Assembly (NCBI RefSeq): GCF_000332995.1
Contig: NZ_BANS01000029.1
Span: 1-64,000, forward strand
DNA length: 64,000 nt
DNA from: Gordonia amicalis NBRC 100051 = JCM 11271
Lineage (GTDB): Bacteria > Actinomycetota > Actinomycetes > Mycobacteriales > Mycobacteriaceae
Direction of reading: 5' to 3'
Positions 35,593 to 45,680 of the stretch are shown here, one piece after another. Position 1 is the first letter of the stretch; every line of letters begins with the position of its first letter. A program made the translations under genes and the position numbers. Under the pieces are notes generated by a model. The model worked only from the letters and a program-made list of their open reading frames with translations. It ran no database searches and was not told the origin of the DNA.

Positions 35593-36180
35593 CTACCGGC
35601 CGTAGCCGGGCCGGTGGTCCCGGAAGAACACCACGCCGCCGGCGGTGTCGTCGAGCCACGCCTGCACATCGTTGCCGTGCGCGGCCGCCCCGACAAGCGC
35701 GCGGGTCGCGATCTCGACCGCCTCCACGCACCGGGTGTTGTCGAGCAATCCGCACCGGTGTGCCTCGAAGATCTCGTCGACGTCGATGAGCTCCAGCGGT
35801 GAGCCCGGCACGTCGACGAGGTCGAGGTACCAGTCCTCGGCGTACCAGCGGCCGCGTTCGTCGGGTCCGACGAACCGCCCGATGTCGAGGTACAGACGCT
35901 GATCCGCCCGATAACCACCTTGATAGTGAAAGATGTTGGCGCGCAACCCCAGTCCGGGGAGCAGCCACGACTCGAGGTGGTCGAACCGCGGGTGACCGGG
36001 CGCGGGGCGCGACATGTAGAGGCCGTAATCGGTGACGCGGTACTCCTCGACCTCGCGGACGAATCCCTTGTTGTCGGTGTTCGTCATGGCGGGCACATCG
36101 AACACCTCCCGCTTGGGCGGGTGCAGCGAATGGGTTGCGGCGGCCGGCGCGGCGGTGGTCGGACCGCTGTTGCTCGTCAT
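35593..36180 (-). CDS. DUF402-domain protein (Rv1632c-like)
   Basis: A 195-residue soluble protein. The DUF402 core is recognisable by WLLPGLGLRANIFHYQGGYRADQRLYLDIGRF, then WYAEDWYLDLVDVPGSPLELIDVDEIFEAHRCGLLD. The Asp/Glu cluster in the second part resembles the metal/phosphate site of DUF402 nucleoside phosphatases. The start ATG at 36180 was chosen because the upstream frame (to 36285) is Arg-rich and overlaps the uvrB promoter. The gene is divergent from uvrB, as Rv1632c is from Rv1633. Confidence 0.82.
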   Translation of the reverse strand: MTSNSGPTTAAPAAATHSLHPPKREVFDVPAMTNTDNKGFVREVEEYRVTDYGLYMSRPAPGHPRFDHLESWLLPGLGLRANIFHYQGGYRADQRLYLDIGRFVGPDERGRWYAEDWYLDLVDVPGSPLELIDVDEIFEAHRCGLLDNTRCVEAVEIATRALVGAAAHGNDVQAWLDDTAGGVVFFRDHRPGYGR

Positions 36181-36304
36181 GCCCCGAATGTAGTGGCGGC
36201 CGCCGCCGAACTCAGCCCGAAAACCGGAGTTGTTCCCGGTCTCCGTCCCGCGTCGGACCCGGGGGCCGCGACCGCGCGGGAACACTCCTGTCGTACGGCG
36301 CGTT

Positions 36305-36310
36305 TACCCT
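36305..36310 (+). promoter_or_regulatory. Probable -10 element for a leaderless uvrB transcript
   Basis: TACCCT fits TANNNT and ends 6 bases before the uvrB ATG, with no ribosome binding site between. Confidence 0.4.
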
Positions 36311-36316
36311 GGCACT

Positions 36317-38473
36317 ATGGCTTTTGCAGCAGAACGTCCGGTGCTCGCGCACTCCGAGTTCCGTCCGATCGGCGAGATCGAGCGCACCGAAGCCCGTTTC
36401 GAGGTGGTCAGCGAGTACGAGCCCGCAGGTGACCAGCCCGCCGCCATCAAGGATCTGACCGCGCGGATCCAGGCCGGGGAGAAGGACATCGTGCTCCTCG
36501 GTGCCACGGGTACCGGCAAGTCGGCCACCACCGCGTGGCTCATCGAGCAGGTCCAACGCCCCACCCTGGTGATGGCACCCAACAAGACACTCGCCGCGCA
36601 GCTCGCGAACGAGCTCCGCGAGATGCTGCCCAACAACGCGGTTGAGTACTTCGTGTCGTACTACGACTACTACCAACCCGAGGCGTACATCGCGCAGACC
36701 GACACCTACATCGAGAAGGACTCGTCGATCAACGACGACGTCGAACGACTCCGCCACTCGGCGACGTCGAGCCTGCTCTCGCGTCGTGATGTCGTGGTGG
36801 TCGCCTCGGTGTCGTGCATCTACGGCCTGGGCACCCCGCAGTCCTACCTCGACCGCTCGGTCGAGCTCGAGGTGGGCCAGGAGATCGACCGCGACGCCCT
36901 GCTGCGGCTTCTCGTCGACGTGCAGTACACCCGTAACGACACGGCGTTCACCCGGGGCAGCTTCCGTGTCCGTGGCGACACCGTCGAGATCATCCCGTCC
37001 TACGAGGAACTCGCGGTGCGCATCGAGTTCTTCGGCGACGAGGTCGAGTCGCTCTACTATCTGCATCCGCTCACCGGTGACGTCGTCCGCCAGGTCGACA
37101 CGTTGCGCATCTTCCCGGCCACCCACTACGTCGCGGGTCCGGAGCGGATGGAGCGGGCGATGGCCTCGATCGAGCAGGAACTCGAGGAACGGCTCGCCGA
37201 GCTCGAGGCGAAGGGCAAGTTGCTCGAGGCCCAGCGCCTACGGATGAGGACGACCTATGACCTCGAGATGATGCGCCAGGTCGGGTTCTGCTCGGGTATC
37301 GAGAACTACTCCCGCCACATCGACGGTCGCTCGGCGGGAAGCGCGCCCGCGACCCTGATCGACTACTTCCCGGACGACTTCCTCATGGTCATCGACGAGT
37401 CGCACGTGACCGTGCCGCAGATCGGCGGCATGTACGAGGGCGACATGTCCCGCAAGCGCAATCTCGTCGAGTACGGCTTCCGTCTACCGTCGGCCGTCGA
37501 CAACCGCCCGCTGACCTGGGACGAGTTCGTCGACCGCATCGGTCAGACCGTGTATCTGTCGGCGACGCCGGGACCATACGAACTCGGTCAGTCGAACGGC
37601 GAGTTCGTCGAGCAGGTGATCCGCCCGACCGGTCTGGTGGACCCGCAGGTCGTGGTCAAGCCGACCAAGGGGCAGATCGACGATCTGGTCCACGAGATCC
37701 GGCAGCGCACCGAGCGCGACGAACGCGTCCTTGTCACCACGCTCACCAAGAAAATGGCCGAGGACCTCACCGACTATCTGCTGGAACTGGGAATCCGCGT
37801 GCGGTACCTGCATTCGGAGGTCGACACCCTGCGTCGTGTCGAGTTGCTTCGGCAGCTCCGGTCGGGTGACTACGACGTCCTCGTCGGCATCAACCTCCTC
37901 CGCGAGGGGCTCGACCTCCCGGAGGTGTCGCTGGTCGCGATCCTCGACGCCGACAAAGAAGGGTTCCTGCGGAGCACCACCTCGCTGATCCAGACCATCG
38001 GCCGTGCGGCCCGCAACGTGTCGGGCGAGGTGCACATGTACGCTGACAAGATCACCGACTCGATGCGCAATGCCATCGACGAGACCGAGCGTCGCCGCGA
38101 GAAGCAGATCGCCTACAACAAGGAGCGCGGTCTCGACCCGAAGCCGTTGCGCAAGAAGATCGCCGACATCCTCGACCAGGTGTACCGCGAAGCCGAGGAC
38201 GAGGCGGTCGCGGTCGGCGGTTCGGGCCGCAACGCCAGCCGTGGCCGCCGGGCGCAGGGCGAGGTGTCGAAGGCCGGCAGTGCGGGCGTGATCGAGAAGC
38301 GGGACGTGTCGACGATGCCGCGCGCCGAACTCGCCGACCTGGTGTCGCAGCTGACCGATCAGATGATGAGCGCCGCCCGCGACCTGCAGTTCGAGCTGGC
38401 GGGCCGGCTGCGCGACGAGATCGCCGACCTGAAGAAGGAACTGCGGGGAATGGACGCGGCAGGCATCAAGTAG
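36317..38473 (+). CDS. uvrB: Excinuclease ABC subunit B
   Basis: A 718-residue DNA damage-verification helicase. The P-loop is [15 protein letters not shown], the beta-hairpin region [17 protein letters not shown], Walker [18 protein letters not shown] and motif [11 protein letters not shown]. Domain 2, which binds UvrA, follows the N-terminal ATPase. The C-terminal UVR motif ([31 protein letters not shown]) binds UvrC. A roughly 35-residue Gly/Arg-rich linker precedes it. The ATG at 36317 is preferred over the upstream frame beginning at 36230, and a TANNNT element 6 bases before it suggests a leaderless mRNA. No LexA box is visible. Confidence 0.97.
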   Translation: MAFAAERPVLAHSEFRPIGEIERTEARFEVVSEYEPAGDQPAAIKDLTARIQAGEKDIVLLGATGTGKSATTAWLIEQVQRPTLVMAPNKTLAAQLANELREMLPNNAVEYFVSYYDYYQPEAYIAQTDTYIEKDSSINDDVERLRHSATSSLLSRRDVVVVASVSCIYGLGTPQSYLDRSVELEVGQEIDRDALLRLLVDVQYTRNDTAFTRGSFRVRGDTVEIIPSYEELAVRIEFFGDEVESLYYLHPLTGDVVRQVDTLRIFPATHYVAGPERMERAMASIEQELEERLAELEAKGKLLEAQRLRMRTTYDLEMMRQVGFCSGIENYSRHIDGRSAGSAPATLIDYFPDDFLMVIDESHVTVPQIGGMYEGDMSRKRNLVEYGFRLPSAVDNRPLTWDEFVDRIGQTVYLSATPGPYELGQSNGEFVEQVIRPTGLVDPQVVVKPTKGQIDDLVHEIRQRTERDERVLVTTLTKKMAEDLTDYLLELGIRVRYLHSEVDTLRRVELLRQLRSGDYDVLVGINLLREGLDLPEVSLVAILDADKEGFLRSTTSLIQTIGRAARNVSGEVHMYADKITDSMRNAIDETERRREKQIAYNKERGLDPKPLRKKIADILDQVYREAEDEAVAVGGSGRNASRGRRAQGEVSKAGSAGVIEKRDVSTMPRAELADLVSQLTDQMMSAARDLQFELAGRLRDEIADLKKELRGMDAAGIK

Positions 38474-38606
38474 GGCGGTGACCTGCGAAGTCCCCGGGAC
38501 CGTTGCTTCCGGACGGTGTGCCGATCACCACGATCGGCGGACAGACACGCCGTGGCAAACTAATGTCCCGGTGAAAGAACCCTGCAATATGGGGGATGTT
38601 AGGTGA

Positions 38607-38631
38607 CGCCTCGCTGATGGGCAGCGAGGCG
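38607..38631 (+). other. Hairpin in the 5' leader of the USP gene
   Basis: CGCCTCGCTG (38607-38616) pairs perfectly with CAGCGAGGCG (38622-38631) over a five-base loop. It ends about 9 bases before the ribosome binding site CGGAGG of the USP gene. It could be an attenuator, an mRNA stability element or the end of the uvrB transcript. Confidence 0.5.
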
Positions 38632-38651
38632 AATTCATGTCGGAGGTTGGG

Positions 38652-39098
38652 ATGAGCGCATACGAGACCATCGTCGTCGGGACCGACGGCTCGGAGTCGT
38701 CGATGAAGGCGGTGGAACGTGCGGGGGCACTCGCGGGCGAACGCGCGCAGTTGGTGATCGCGTGCGCGTATTTCCCCAGCGAGCGCGGCGCCGGGGAGGC
38801 GGCCGACATCCTCAAGGACGAGGCCTACCAGGTCACCGGCTCGACGCCGACCGAGGAGATCCTGCGGACCGCCAAGGAACGCGCGTCCAAGGCCGGAGCC
38901 GCCACCATCGTCCAGCGCCCCGTCAAGGGTGCGCCGGTCGACTCACTGCTCCAGCTCGTGAGCGACGTGAAGGCCGATCTCCTGGTGGTCGGTAACCGCG
39001 GCCTGAACTCGATCGCCGGGCGCCTGCTCGGATCGGTGCCGGCCGATGTGGCGCGCAAGTCGGCGTGCGACGTGCTGATCGTGCACACCACGGGTTAG
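38652..39098 (+). CDS. Universal stress protein (Rv1636-like)
   Basis: A 148-residue single-domain USP. It begins YETIVVGTDGSESSMKAVERAGALA and ends with the nucleotide-binding motif VVGNRGLNSIAGRLLGSVPADVARKSACDVLIVHTT, i.e. G-2x-G-9x-G(S). The size, sequence and position after uvrB match M. tuberculosis Rv1636 (TB15.3), which binds cAMP and ATP. The ATG at 38652 follows CGGAGG; an ATG five codons upstream overlaps that site and is unlikely. A stable hairpin precedes it in the leader. Confidence 0.93.
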   Translation: MSAYETIVVGTDGSESSMKAVERAGALAGERAQLVIACAYFPSERGAGEAADILKDEAYQVTGSTPTEEILRTAKERASKAGAATIVQRPVKGAPVDSLLQLVSDVKADLLVVGNRGLNSIAGRLLGSVPADVARKSACDVLIVHTTG

Positions 39099-39146
39099 TT
39101 GTACTGACCCGCCAGGTTGGGTACGCGGTCGGCGCCAGTCCCCGCC

Positions 39147-40049
39147 TCAGCGGGCCTCCGGAAACCCTCCGGCGCGCCCGAGGAGAGCGGGGACGCTCTT
39201 TTCCAGGGACCTGCCCAGCCATTCCGCGGCGTCGATCAGTCCGTACATGTCGACACCGGTCGAGATGTTCGACCGGTCGAGCGCATACAGCAGATCCTCC
39301 GACGCGATGTTGCCCGTCGCCGCGGGCGCGAAGGGGCAACCGCCGAAACCGCCGATGGACGCGTCGAGCGCACTGGCCCCGGTGTCCAGGGCGGTCAGCG
39401 CATTGGCGTAGCCGGTGTTGCGCGTGTTGTGGAAATGCCAGCGCTGCGGAATCCCGGGCGCGTGTGCGGCGGCCAGATCGGCGAGCGTGCGCACCTGCGC
39501 CGGAACGCCGACGCCGATGGTGTCGGCCAGGGCGATCTCGTCCGGCGCCGCACCGTCGGTGAGCCGCGCGATGATCTCGCCGACCCACTCCGGTGCGACC
39601 TCTCCGGAGAACGGACAGCCGAAGGACACGGCGATGGTCACCGTCGTCCGGAGACCGGCTGCTCGCGCATCGCGCACGACGTCGACGGCGGCGGCGACGC
39701 CCTCGTCGACACTGCAGCCCTGGTTCCGCTGACTGAACTCCTCGGTCGCGACGACCACGACGTTGACCTCGTCGACGGCTGCGGTGAGTGCACGGTCGAG
39801 ACCTCGTCGGTTGAGGACCAGTCCGATGTAGGAGACGCCGTCGACTCGCGGCACCCGCGCCATGACCTCTTCGGCGCCGGCCATTTGCGGCACCCGCTTC
39901 GGGTTGACGAAGCTGACCGCCTCGACGCGACTGATCCCCGCTTCGACACTGCGGGAGATCAGCTCGACCTTGTCGTCCACCGACAAAATGGTCTGTTCGT
40001 TCTGGAGGCCGTCTCGAGGGCCGACCTCGACCAATTGCACGCTTTTCAT
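39147..40049 (-). CDS. Hydroxymethylglutaryl-CoA lyase
   Basis: A 300-residue DRE-TIM metallolyase. It opens with VQLVEVGPRDGLQNEQTIL, containing the catalytic Arg and metal-binding Asp. It continues with VEAVSFVNPKRVPQMAGAEEV, has the metal-binding WHFHNTRNTGYANALTAL and the signature loop with the catalytic Cys, GGFGGCPFAPAATGN. The enzyme cleaves HMG-CoA to acetoacetate and acetyl-CoA in leucine or isoprenoid degradation. The ATG at 40049 (MKSVQLVEV) gives the standard N-terminus; the longer open frame to 40202 has no family support. No partner genes of leucine catabolism are adjacent. Confidence 0.93.
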   Translation of the reverse strand: MKSVQLVEVGPRDGLQNEQTILSVDDKVELISRSVEAGISRVEAVSFVNPKRVPQMAGAEEVMARVPRVDGVSYIGLVLNRRGLDRALTAAVDEVNVVVVATEEFSQRNQGCSVDEGVAAAVDVVRDARAAGLRTTVTIAVSFGCPFSGEVAPEWVGEIIARLTDGAAPDEIALADTIGVGVPAQVRTLADLAAAHAPGIPQRWHFHNTRNTGYANALTALDTGASALDASIGGFGGCPFAPAATGNIASEDLLYALDRSNISTGVDMYGLIDAAEWLGRSLEKSVPALLGRAGGFPEAR

Positions 40050-40299
40050 GTGCCCAATCTTGCCCCGTCGGGGATGGCGGGCGCGAGGAGATCCGTTCCA
40101 TCGAGCGGATGTCGGTCGAACGACCGAATCCAAACCGCAACGTAAGTGCTGTCGCGCTACAGAAGTGAACGAAGTGACTCCGTGGGACTTCCGTGGTCCC
40201 ACCAGTCACAGCAGTTCGCGGCAGCGTGCGGAGCGTCGTGTGGAGCCGAGATGCGCTGTATCACTTTCGATCTCAAAAGAGATGTAAAGCGTATGATTC
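40050..40299. other. Intergenic region before the NRPS locus
   Basis: The 250 bp contain two small inverted repeats: TCGGTCG/CGACCGA at 40112-40127 with a two-base loop, and GTGGGAC/GTCCCAC at 40182-40202 with a seven-base loop. No adenylation-domain sequence, MbtH gene, iron box or other gene is visible. The NRPS frame begins abruptly at its right end. Confidence 0.5.
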
Positions 40300-43200
40300 G
40301 TGGCTGTTCAGCGAAAGCCTCGGGGGACGGGTCAGCGGCTGGTGCCGCTCGCAGTCGTGTTCCTCGCCGACTTCCCGACGACCCGCTCCGGGAAGCTGGA
40401 CCAGTCGTCGTTGCCCGCCCCGGACCTGACAGCCGGCGCCAAGGAATTCCGCGAGGCGCGGACACCGGCCGAGAAGGCGATCGTCTCCCTCGTCGCCCAG
40501 GCGTTGGGCCGAGAACGGATCAGCCTGTCCGACAACCTCTTCGCCCTGGGTGCTGACTCGATCCTCGCGGCACGCATGGTGTCCCGGGCCCGGATCGGGC
40601 ACGGTCTGACGATCGCCCTGACCGACGTCTTCGACAGCGACGACCTCGCCGATCTCGCATCCCGCGCCGTCGTCTCGGACACCCCGCCCGTGTCCACGGA
40701 GCGTCGACGCCGGCCACGCCCGGCACGGATACCGTTGTCCCAGGCACAGACCCGGTTGTGGTTCATCAACCGGATGTCACCCGCCGAGGCGACCTACAAC
40801 ATGTCCGGCGCGCTGCGGCTCACCCACGCGGTGGACACCGCGGTGCTGCGTCGAGCAGCGCTCGACGTCCTCGACCGGCACGAGATCCTGCGTACCGTGT
40901 TCCCGGCCGTCGACGGCGAACCCGAACAGCGCATCCTCGACACCGCGTCCGCCGGCGCCGTACTCGATTCCGAACCTGTCCGGATCAGCACGGAGGGACG
41001 CCGGGAGGCTTCTGCCGCGGAACCGCTCGAAGCGGCGATCGCCGCCATCACCGACGTGGGATTCGACCTGGCAGAAGAGATTCCGTTCCGGTGCCGGCTG
41101 ATCACCGGGGACCCTCGCGGCGATGTCGTGGTGCTCGTGCTGCATCACATCGCCGCCGACGGACACTCGTTGCGGCCGTTGCTCCGGGATCTGATGACGG
41201 CCTACGAGAGCAGGCGTGCCGGCGAGTCCCCCGAGTTCACCCCGCTGCCGCTGCAGTACGCCGACATCGCCGTCGAACGCGCCGAGGTCCTGGGCACGCC
41301 TGAACAACCCTCACCGGCGCTGGTCGACGGTCTCGAGTTCTGGCGTGCGGAACTGGACGGCGCACCCGATCTGCTCCAGTTGCCCACCGACCGTCCGCGC
41401 CCGCGGGTGATGTCCAGTGCGGGAGCCCACCTCGACGTCACCCTGGACGCGGAGCTGTCCGCCGACCTCCGTCGGCTGGCGACCACGCTGGCCGTCACCC
41501 CGTTCGCGGTCTTCAGTCCGCGCTTGCCCTCACGCTGGGCAGGCTCGCCGCGGTGGACGACGTGAGCATCGGTACCGCGGTTGCCGGGCGCGACGATCCG
41601 GCCGTCGCCGATCTGGTCGGCATGTTCGTCAACACCGTGGTCCTGCGCACCGCACTGCGGCCCGGTGACACCGTGCGGGATCTGGTCACCGGGGCACATC
41701 GCCGTTGCGCTCGGGCCATGAGTCATGCCGACGTGCCCTTCGAGCGCGTCGTCGACGCACTCGCGCCGCAACGGTCGCCGTCACATTCGCCGTTGTTCCA
41801 GGTCGCGTTGAGCGTGCAGCCCGACCAGTTGACCGACCTGTCGCACTGGACGGGGTCGGCGGAACTGCTCGATGCGCGGGTTCCGTCGGCGAAGTACGAC
41901 GTCACCGTCTCGGTGACCGAGCGTTCGGACGACTATGTCGTCGAATTCGCCTACGCCACCGATCGTCTTCGACGAGAGCACGGTCCGCGACTTGGCGTCC
42001 CGGCTGCGGCGGGTGCTCAGCCAGATGGTGTCGGGGCCCGATCGTGTCCTCGCCGCGATCGATCTGCTCGAACCCGACGCGCTGCGCGAGCTCGCCGCAC
42101 CACGCCGCGGCGCCCGTCCGGAGACGACCCTCGCGGAGCTCATCGCCCGGGGGTTCGCCACCGCCGACCCCGCCGCGGTCGCCCTCACTGGTGAGGCCAC
42201 GAACGGTACCGCACGACTGACCTGGGCCGAGGTGGCCACGGTGACGCATCAGATCGCCCGTGTCCTCGCCGACCGCGGACTGGGGCCGGGAGAGGTGGTC
42301 GCCGTCAGCATCCCCAGGTCGCCCCGGATGGTGCTCACGATGCTCGGGGTGGCCATGAGTGGGGCCGCGTTCGTCATCATCGACGCGCGGTTGCCGGTAC
42401 GGCGCCGCGCGGCGATGCTCGCCGACAGCGACGCCGCCCTGGTGATCACCGTCGACTCGGTGGTCGCCGCCGACCGGGCCGCGGAACCGGATGCCGCACC
42501 GCAGCAGCGTGATACGAGCGTCCGTGACCTCGGTGTCGAGGAGTGGTTGCTCGACGACCTCGAGGTGGAACTGAACATCGCCGGGCGCCGCGACCATCCG
42601 GTCACCGACGCGGACCGGACGCGTCGCACCCGTGTCGACGATCTCGCGTACCTGCTCTTCACATCCGGATCGACGGGACGTCCGAAGGCGGCCGCGGTCA
42701 CCCACGCGGGGCTGGCGGAGATGGTCGCCGAACAGCAGGCCCGGCTCGGGGCCACGCCGGCGTCCCGTGTAGTGCAGCTCGCCGCACCGGGTTTCGACGT
42801 CGCCGTCTGGGAGATCATCCTCGCGATCTGTGCGGGCGCGGAACTGGTGATCAGCCCGCCGGACGTGTTCGCCGGACCCGAACTCGAGGACGTCATCGCA
42901 CGGCATCGGGTCACGCACGCCGTGGCCACGCCGACAGCTCTGGCGACGATCGATCCGGCGTCGGTCCCGGACGTCGAGACGATCATGGTGGCGGGGAGGA
43001 GTGCCCGCCGGAACTGGTCGCTCGGTGGGATGCCGATGGCCGGCGCCTGCTGAACCTGTTCGGTCCCACGGAGACCACGATCTGGGCGACCGCGTCCCGA
43101 CCGCTGCGCGCGACGGCGCCGGTGACCATCGGGCGCCCCATCTCCGGCGTCGGAGCACGGGTTCTCGACCCGGGTCTGCGACCGGTGCCGCCCGGCGTCG

Positions 43201-45680
43201 TGGGCGAGCTCTACCTCGCCGGACGTGCGCTCGGACGGGGCTACCACGGACGCGCCGGGCTGTCCGCGGGCCGGTTCGTCGCCGACCCGTTCGGTGTCGG
43301 CACACGGATGTACCGCACCGGTGATCTCGTCTCATGGACACCCGATGGCGAGCTGATCTATCACGGCCGCAACGACTTCCAGATCAAGATCCGTGGCATG
43401 CGGGTCGAGCCGGGGGAGGTCGACGCAGTGCTCGTCACCCACCCCGACGTCGAGCACTCGGTGAGTGTGGGGATGCCCACGCCGGCCGGCGACACGGTCC
43501 TGGTGTCCTATGTGACCGGCCGGCCGGGCCGCAGTCCGGCACCCGAGCAGATCGTCGACCACGCGGTCGCCCACCTGCCGGCACATCTCGTCCCACACAC
43601 CGTCCAGGTGCTCGAGGAGTTCCCGGTCACCCGCACCGGCAAGGTGGACCGCCGTGCGCTGCCGGCCGTCGAGATCTCACCCGCTCGCGAATATGTCGCT
43701 CCCCGAAGCCGTCTGGAGGCGGCAGTGGCGCAGATCTTCGCCGATGTCCTCGGACTCCAGACGGTCAGCGTGCACGACGGATTCTTCGAACTCGGAGGCA
43801 GTTCGCTGTCGGCGACCAAGGTGACCTACCGGGTCGAACAGCACGTCGACCGGCGGGTGCCGCTCGCCCTGCTGTTCGAGAACCCGACGGTCGCGAGTTT
43901 CGTCGCCGCACTGCACACCGTCGAGTCCGTCGGGGCGGGACGTGTCCTGACACCGCGGGAACGGCCGCACATGGTCGACCTCACGGGTGTGCAGCGCGGA
44001 CTGTGGTCACTCAACCAGATCGACCCGTCGTCGTCGGCGTACAACGTCGGATTCACCCTCGAACTCGATGGGCCCCTCGACATCCCGGCCCTCACGGGGG
44101 CACTCGGGGACGTGATCGCCCGCCACGAGTCGCTCCGGACGCGGTACCCGCTGCACGAGGGGCGGCCGGTTCAGGTCATCATCCCGGCCGCTGATGCTCT
44201 CCGCGGATTCCGGGTCGCCCTCGTCGACACCACCCCCGACCGCGTCGGGGAGGAGATCGCCGCCGTCGTCGAACCGGGCTTCGACCTGACCGGCCCCAAC
44301 GCGATCCGGGCGGTGATCCTGCGACTGGCGTCCGACCGCCACCTCCTCGTCTTCGTGGTGCACCACATCAACGCCGACGGCGGTTCGTTGCGGCCCTTGG
44401 CCCGCGACCTGACCACGGCCTACCGTGCCCGGATCAGTGGGCAGGCGGGACCGTGGACGGCGACCGTGAGCGCACCGCGCGTGCAGTACGCCGACTACGC
44501 GATCTGGCATGCCGAGCGGCTGGCGGCCGAGGCACCCGGTGGGCTGACCGAGGAACGGGCTCAACTCGAGTACTGGGAACGACGCCTCGGGACGGTACGG
44601 GAACCGGCGGTGATCCCGACGGACCGTCCGCGGCCGGCCGAACCCCGGCACCGCGGAGGTGTCGTCGACCTGAGCATCCCGCCCGAAACCGCAACGGTTC
44701 TCAAACATCTCGCGCGTGTGAACAACACGACGCAGTTCGTGGTGATGCACGCGGCGCTCGCGGTCCTCATCGGCCGTCTGTCCGGAAGCGAGGACATCGT
44801 GATCGGGACGCCGTTCGCCGGCCGCGACGATCCCGCCCTGGCCGAGATGGTCGGCATGCTCGCGACCACGGTTCCGCTCCGAACGCGTCTGCGCCTCGAC
44901 GAGCCGTTCGACGAGCTTCTGCGACGCGTACGGACCGAGGACGTCACCGACCTGGCCCATGCCGACGTCGCCTTCGACCAGATCGTCGACCACCTGAACC
45001 GCGCCGAGACGGGACCGGTCCGGCGCGGCCGCCACAACCCGTTGTTCTCGGTCATGCTCTCGTACCAGAACCTCGACTTCCCGGAGGTGAGCCTCGACGG
45101 TCTGTCCGTCCGGGTCCGGCCCCCGGCGTCGATCGCGGCCAAGGTCGATCTGGAGATCATGGTGTACCCGGACGACCTGGACGGGGTGGATCGGGGTGGT
45201 GCACTCGGTGGCCAGATCGCCTACGACACCGACCTCTTCGACCGAGCCGGTGCCGAACGGATCGTCGAGCGCTACCGGAACCTGCTCACCGACATCGCGG
45301 CCCGGCCGGGCACCCCGGTCGGCGACCTGTCCATCTGGGCCGACAGGCAGTCGTCGGAGGTAGTCGACGAGGAGCAGGCGCTCCACGAACTCGTGTCCGC
45401 AGTCGCCGCGACGGTGCTCGACGCGGTGATCGGCATCCCCGGGGCGCCGTCGGTGACCTTCGCCGACCTCGAGGCCACCTCGGTCGCCATGGCCTTCTCC
45501 GTGCCGGACGAGGACCCGGGTGAGGCGCTGACGGTCGCGGTCACCACGCTCCTCGCCGACGCGGACCGCACCATCGACGAGGTGTTCGCGTGCATCCGCA
45601 CCGCGGCGACGAACGCACTGTGCGTAGGCGCCGATGCGGTGAACGGTGAACCCCGACGGAACCGGGCGGACCCCGCGTGA
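40300..45680 (+). pseudogene. NRPS subunit 1: (A stub)-PCP-C-A-PCP-C-A-like end, 5'-truncated and frameshifted
   Basis: The frame opens at GTG 40300 already inside the last adenylation motif (FPTTRSGKLDQSSLP, A10). Domains follow in order: PCP (GADSI, Ser codon 40558); C (LSQAQTRLWF, HHIAADG); A; PCP ([12 protein letters not shown], about 43790); C ([17 protein letters not shown]); and a short A-like C-terminus ([16 protein letters not shown]...). Three single-base shifts break it: a lost base near 41513, a gained base near 41964 and a lost base near 42994. Restoring them gives 1794 codons exactly. Unrepaired open frames are 40300-41565, then 41553-42194, 41935-43053 and 42543-45680. Hand-read pocket residues of the A domain are D-V-W-V-M-A-L-I-W; I cannot assign a substrate. 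The stop overlaps the next gene (GTGA). Confidence 0.82.

Noticed and set aside
40112-40202. Two small inverted repeats before the NRPS genes, considered as regulator or terminator sites
   Set aside because: Stems are only seven bases, no consensus was recognised, and no T-tract follows; noted only in the intergenic entry.
41500-43060. Reading the overlapping NRPS fragments as separate functional genes
   Set aside because: Each fragment begins or ends within a domain whose remainder continues in another frame, so they are pieces of one gene.
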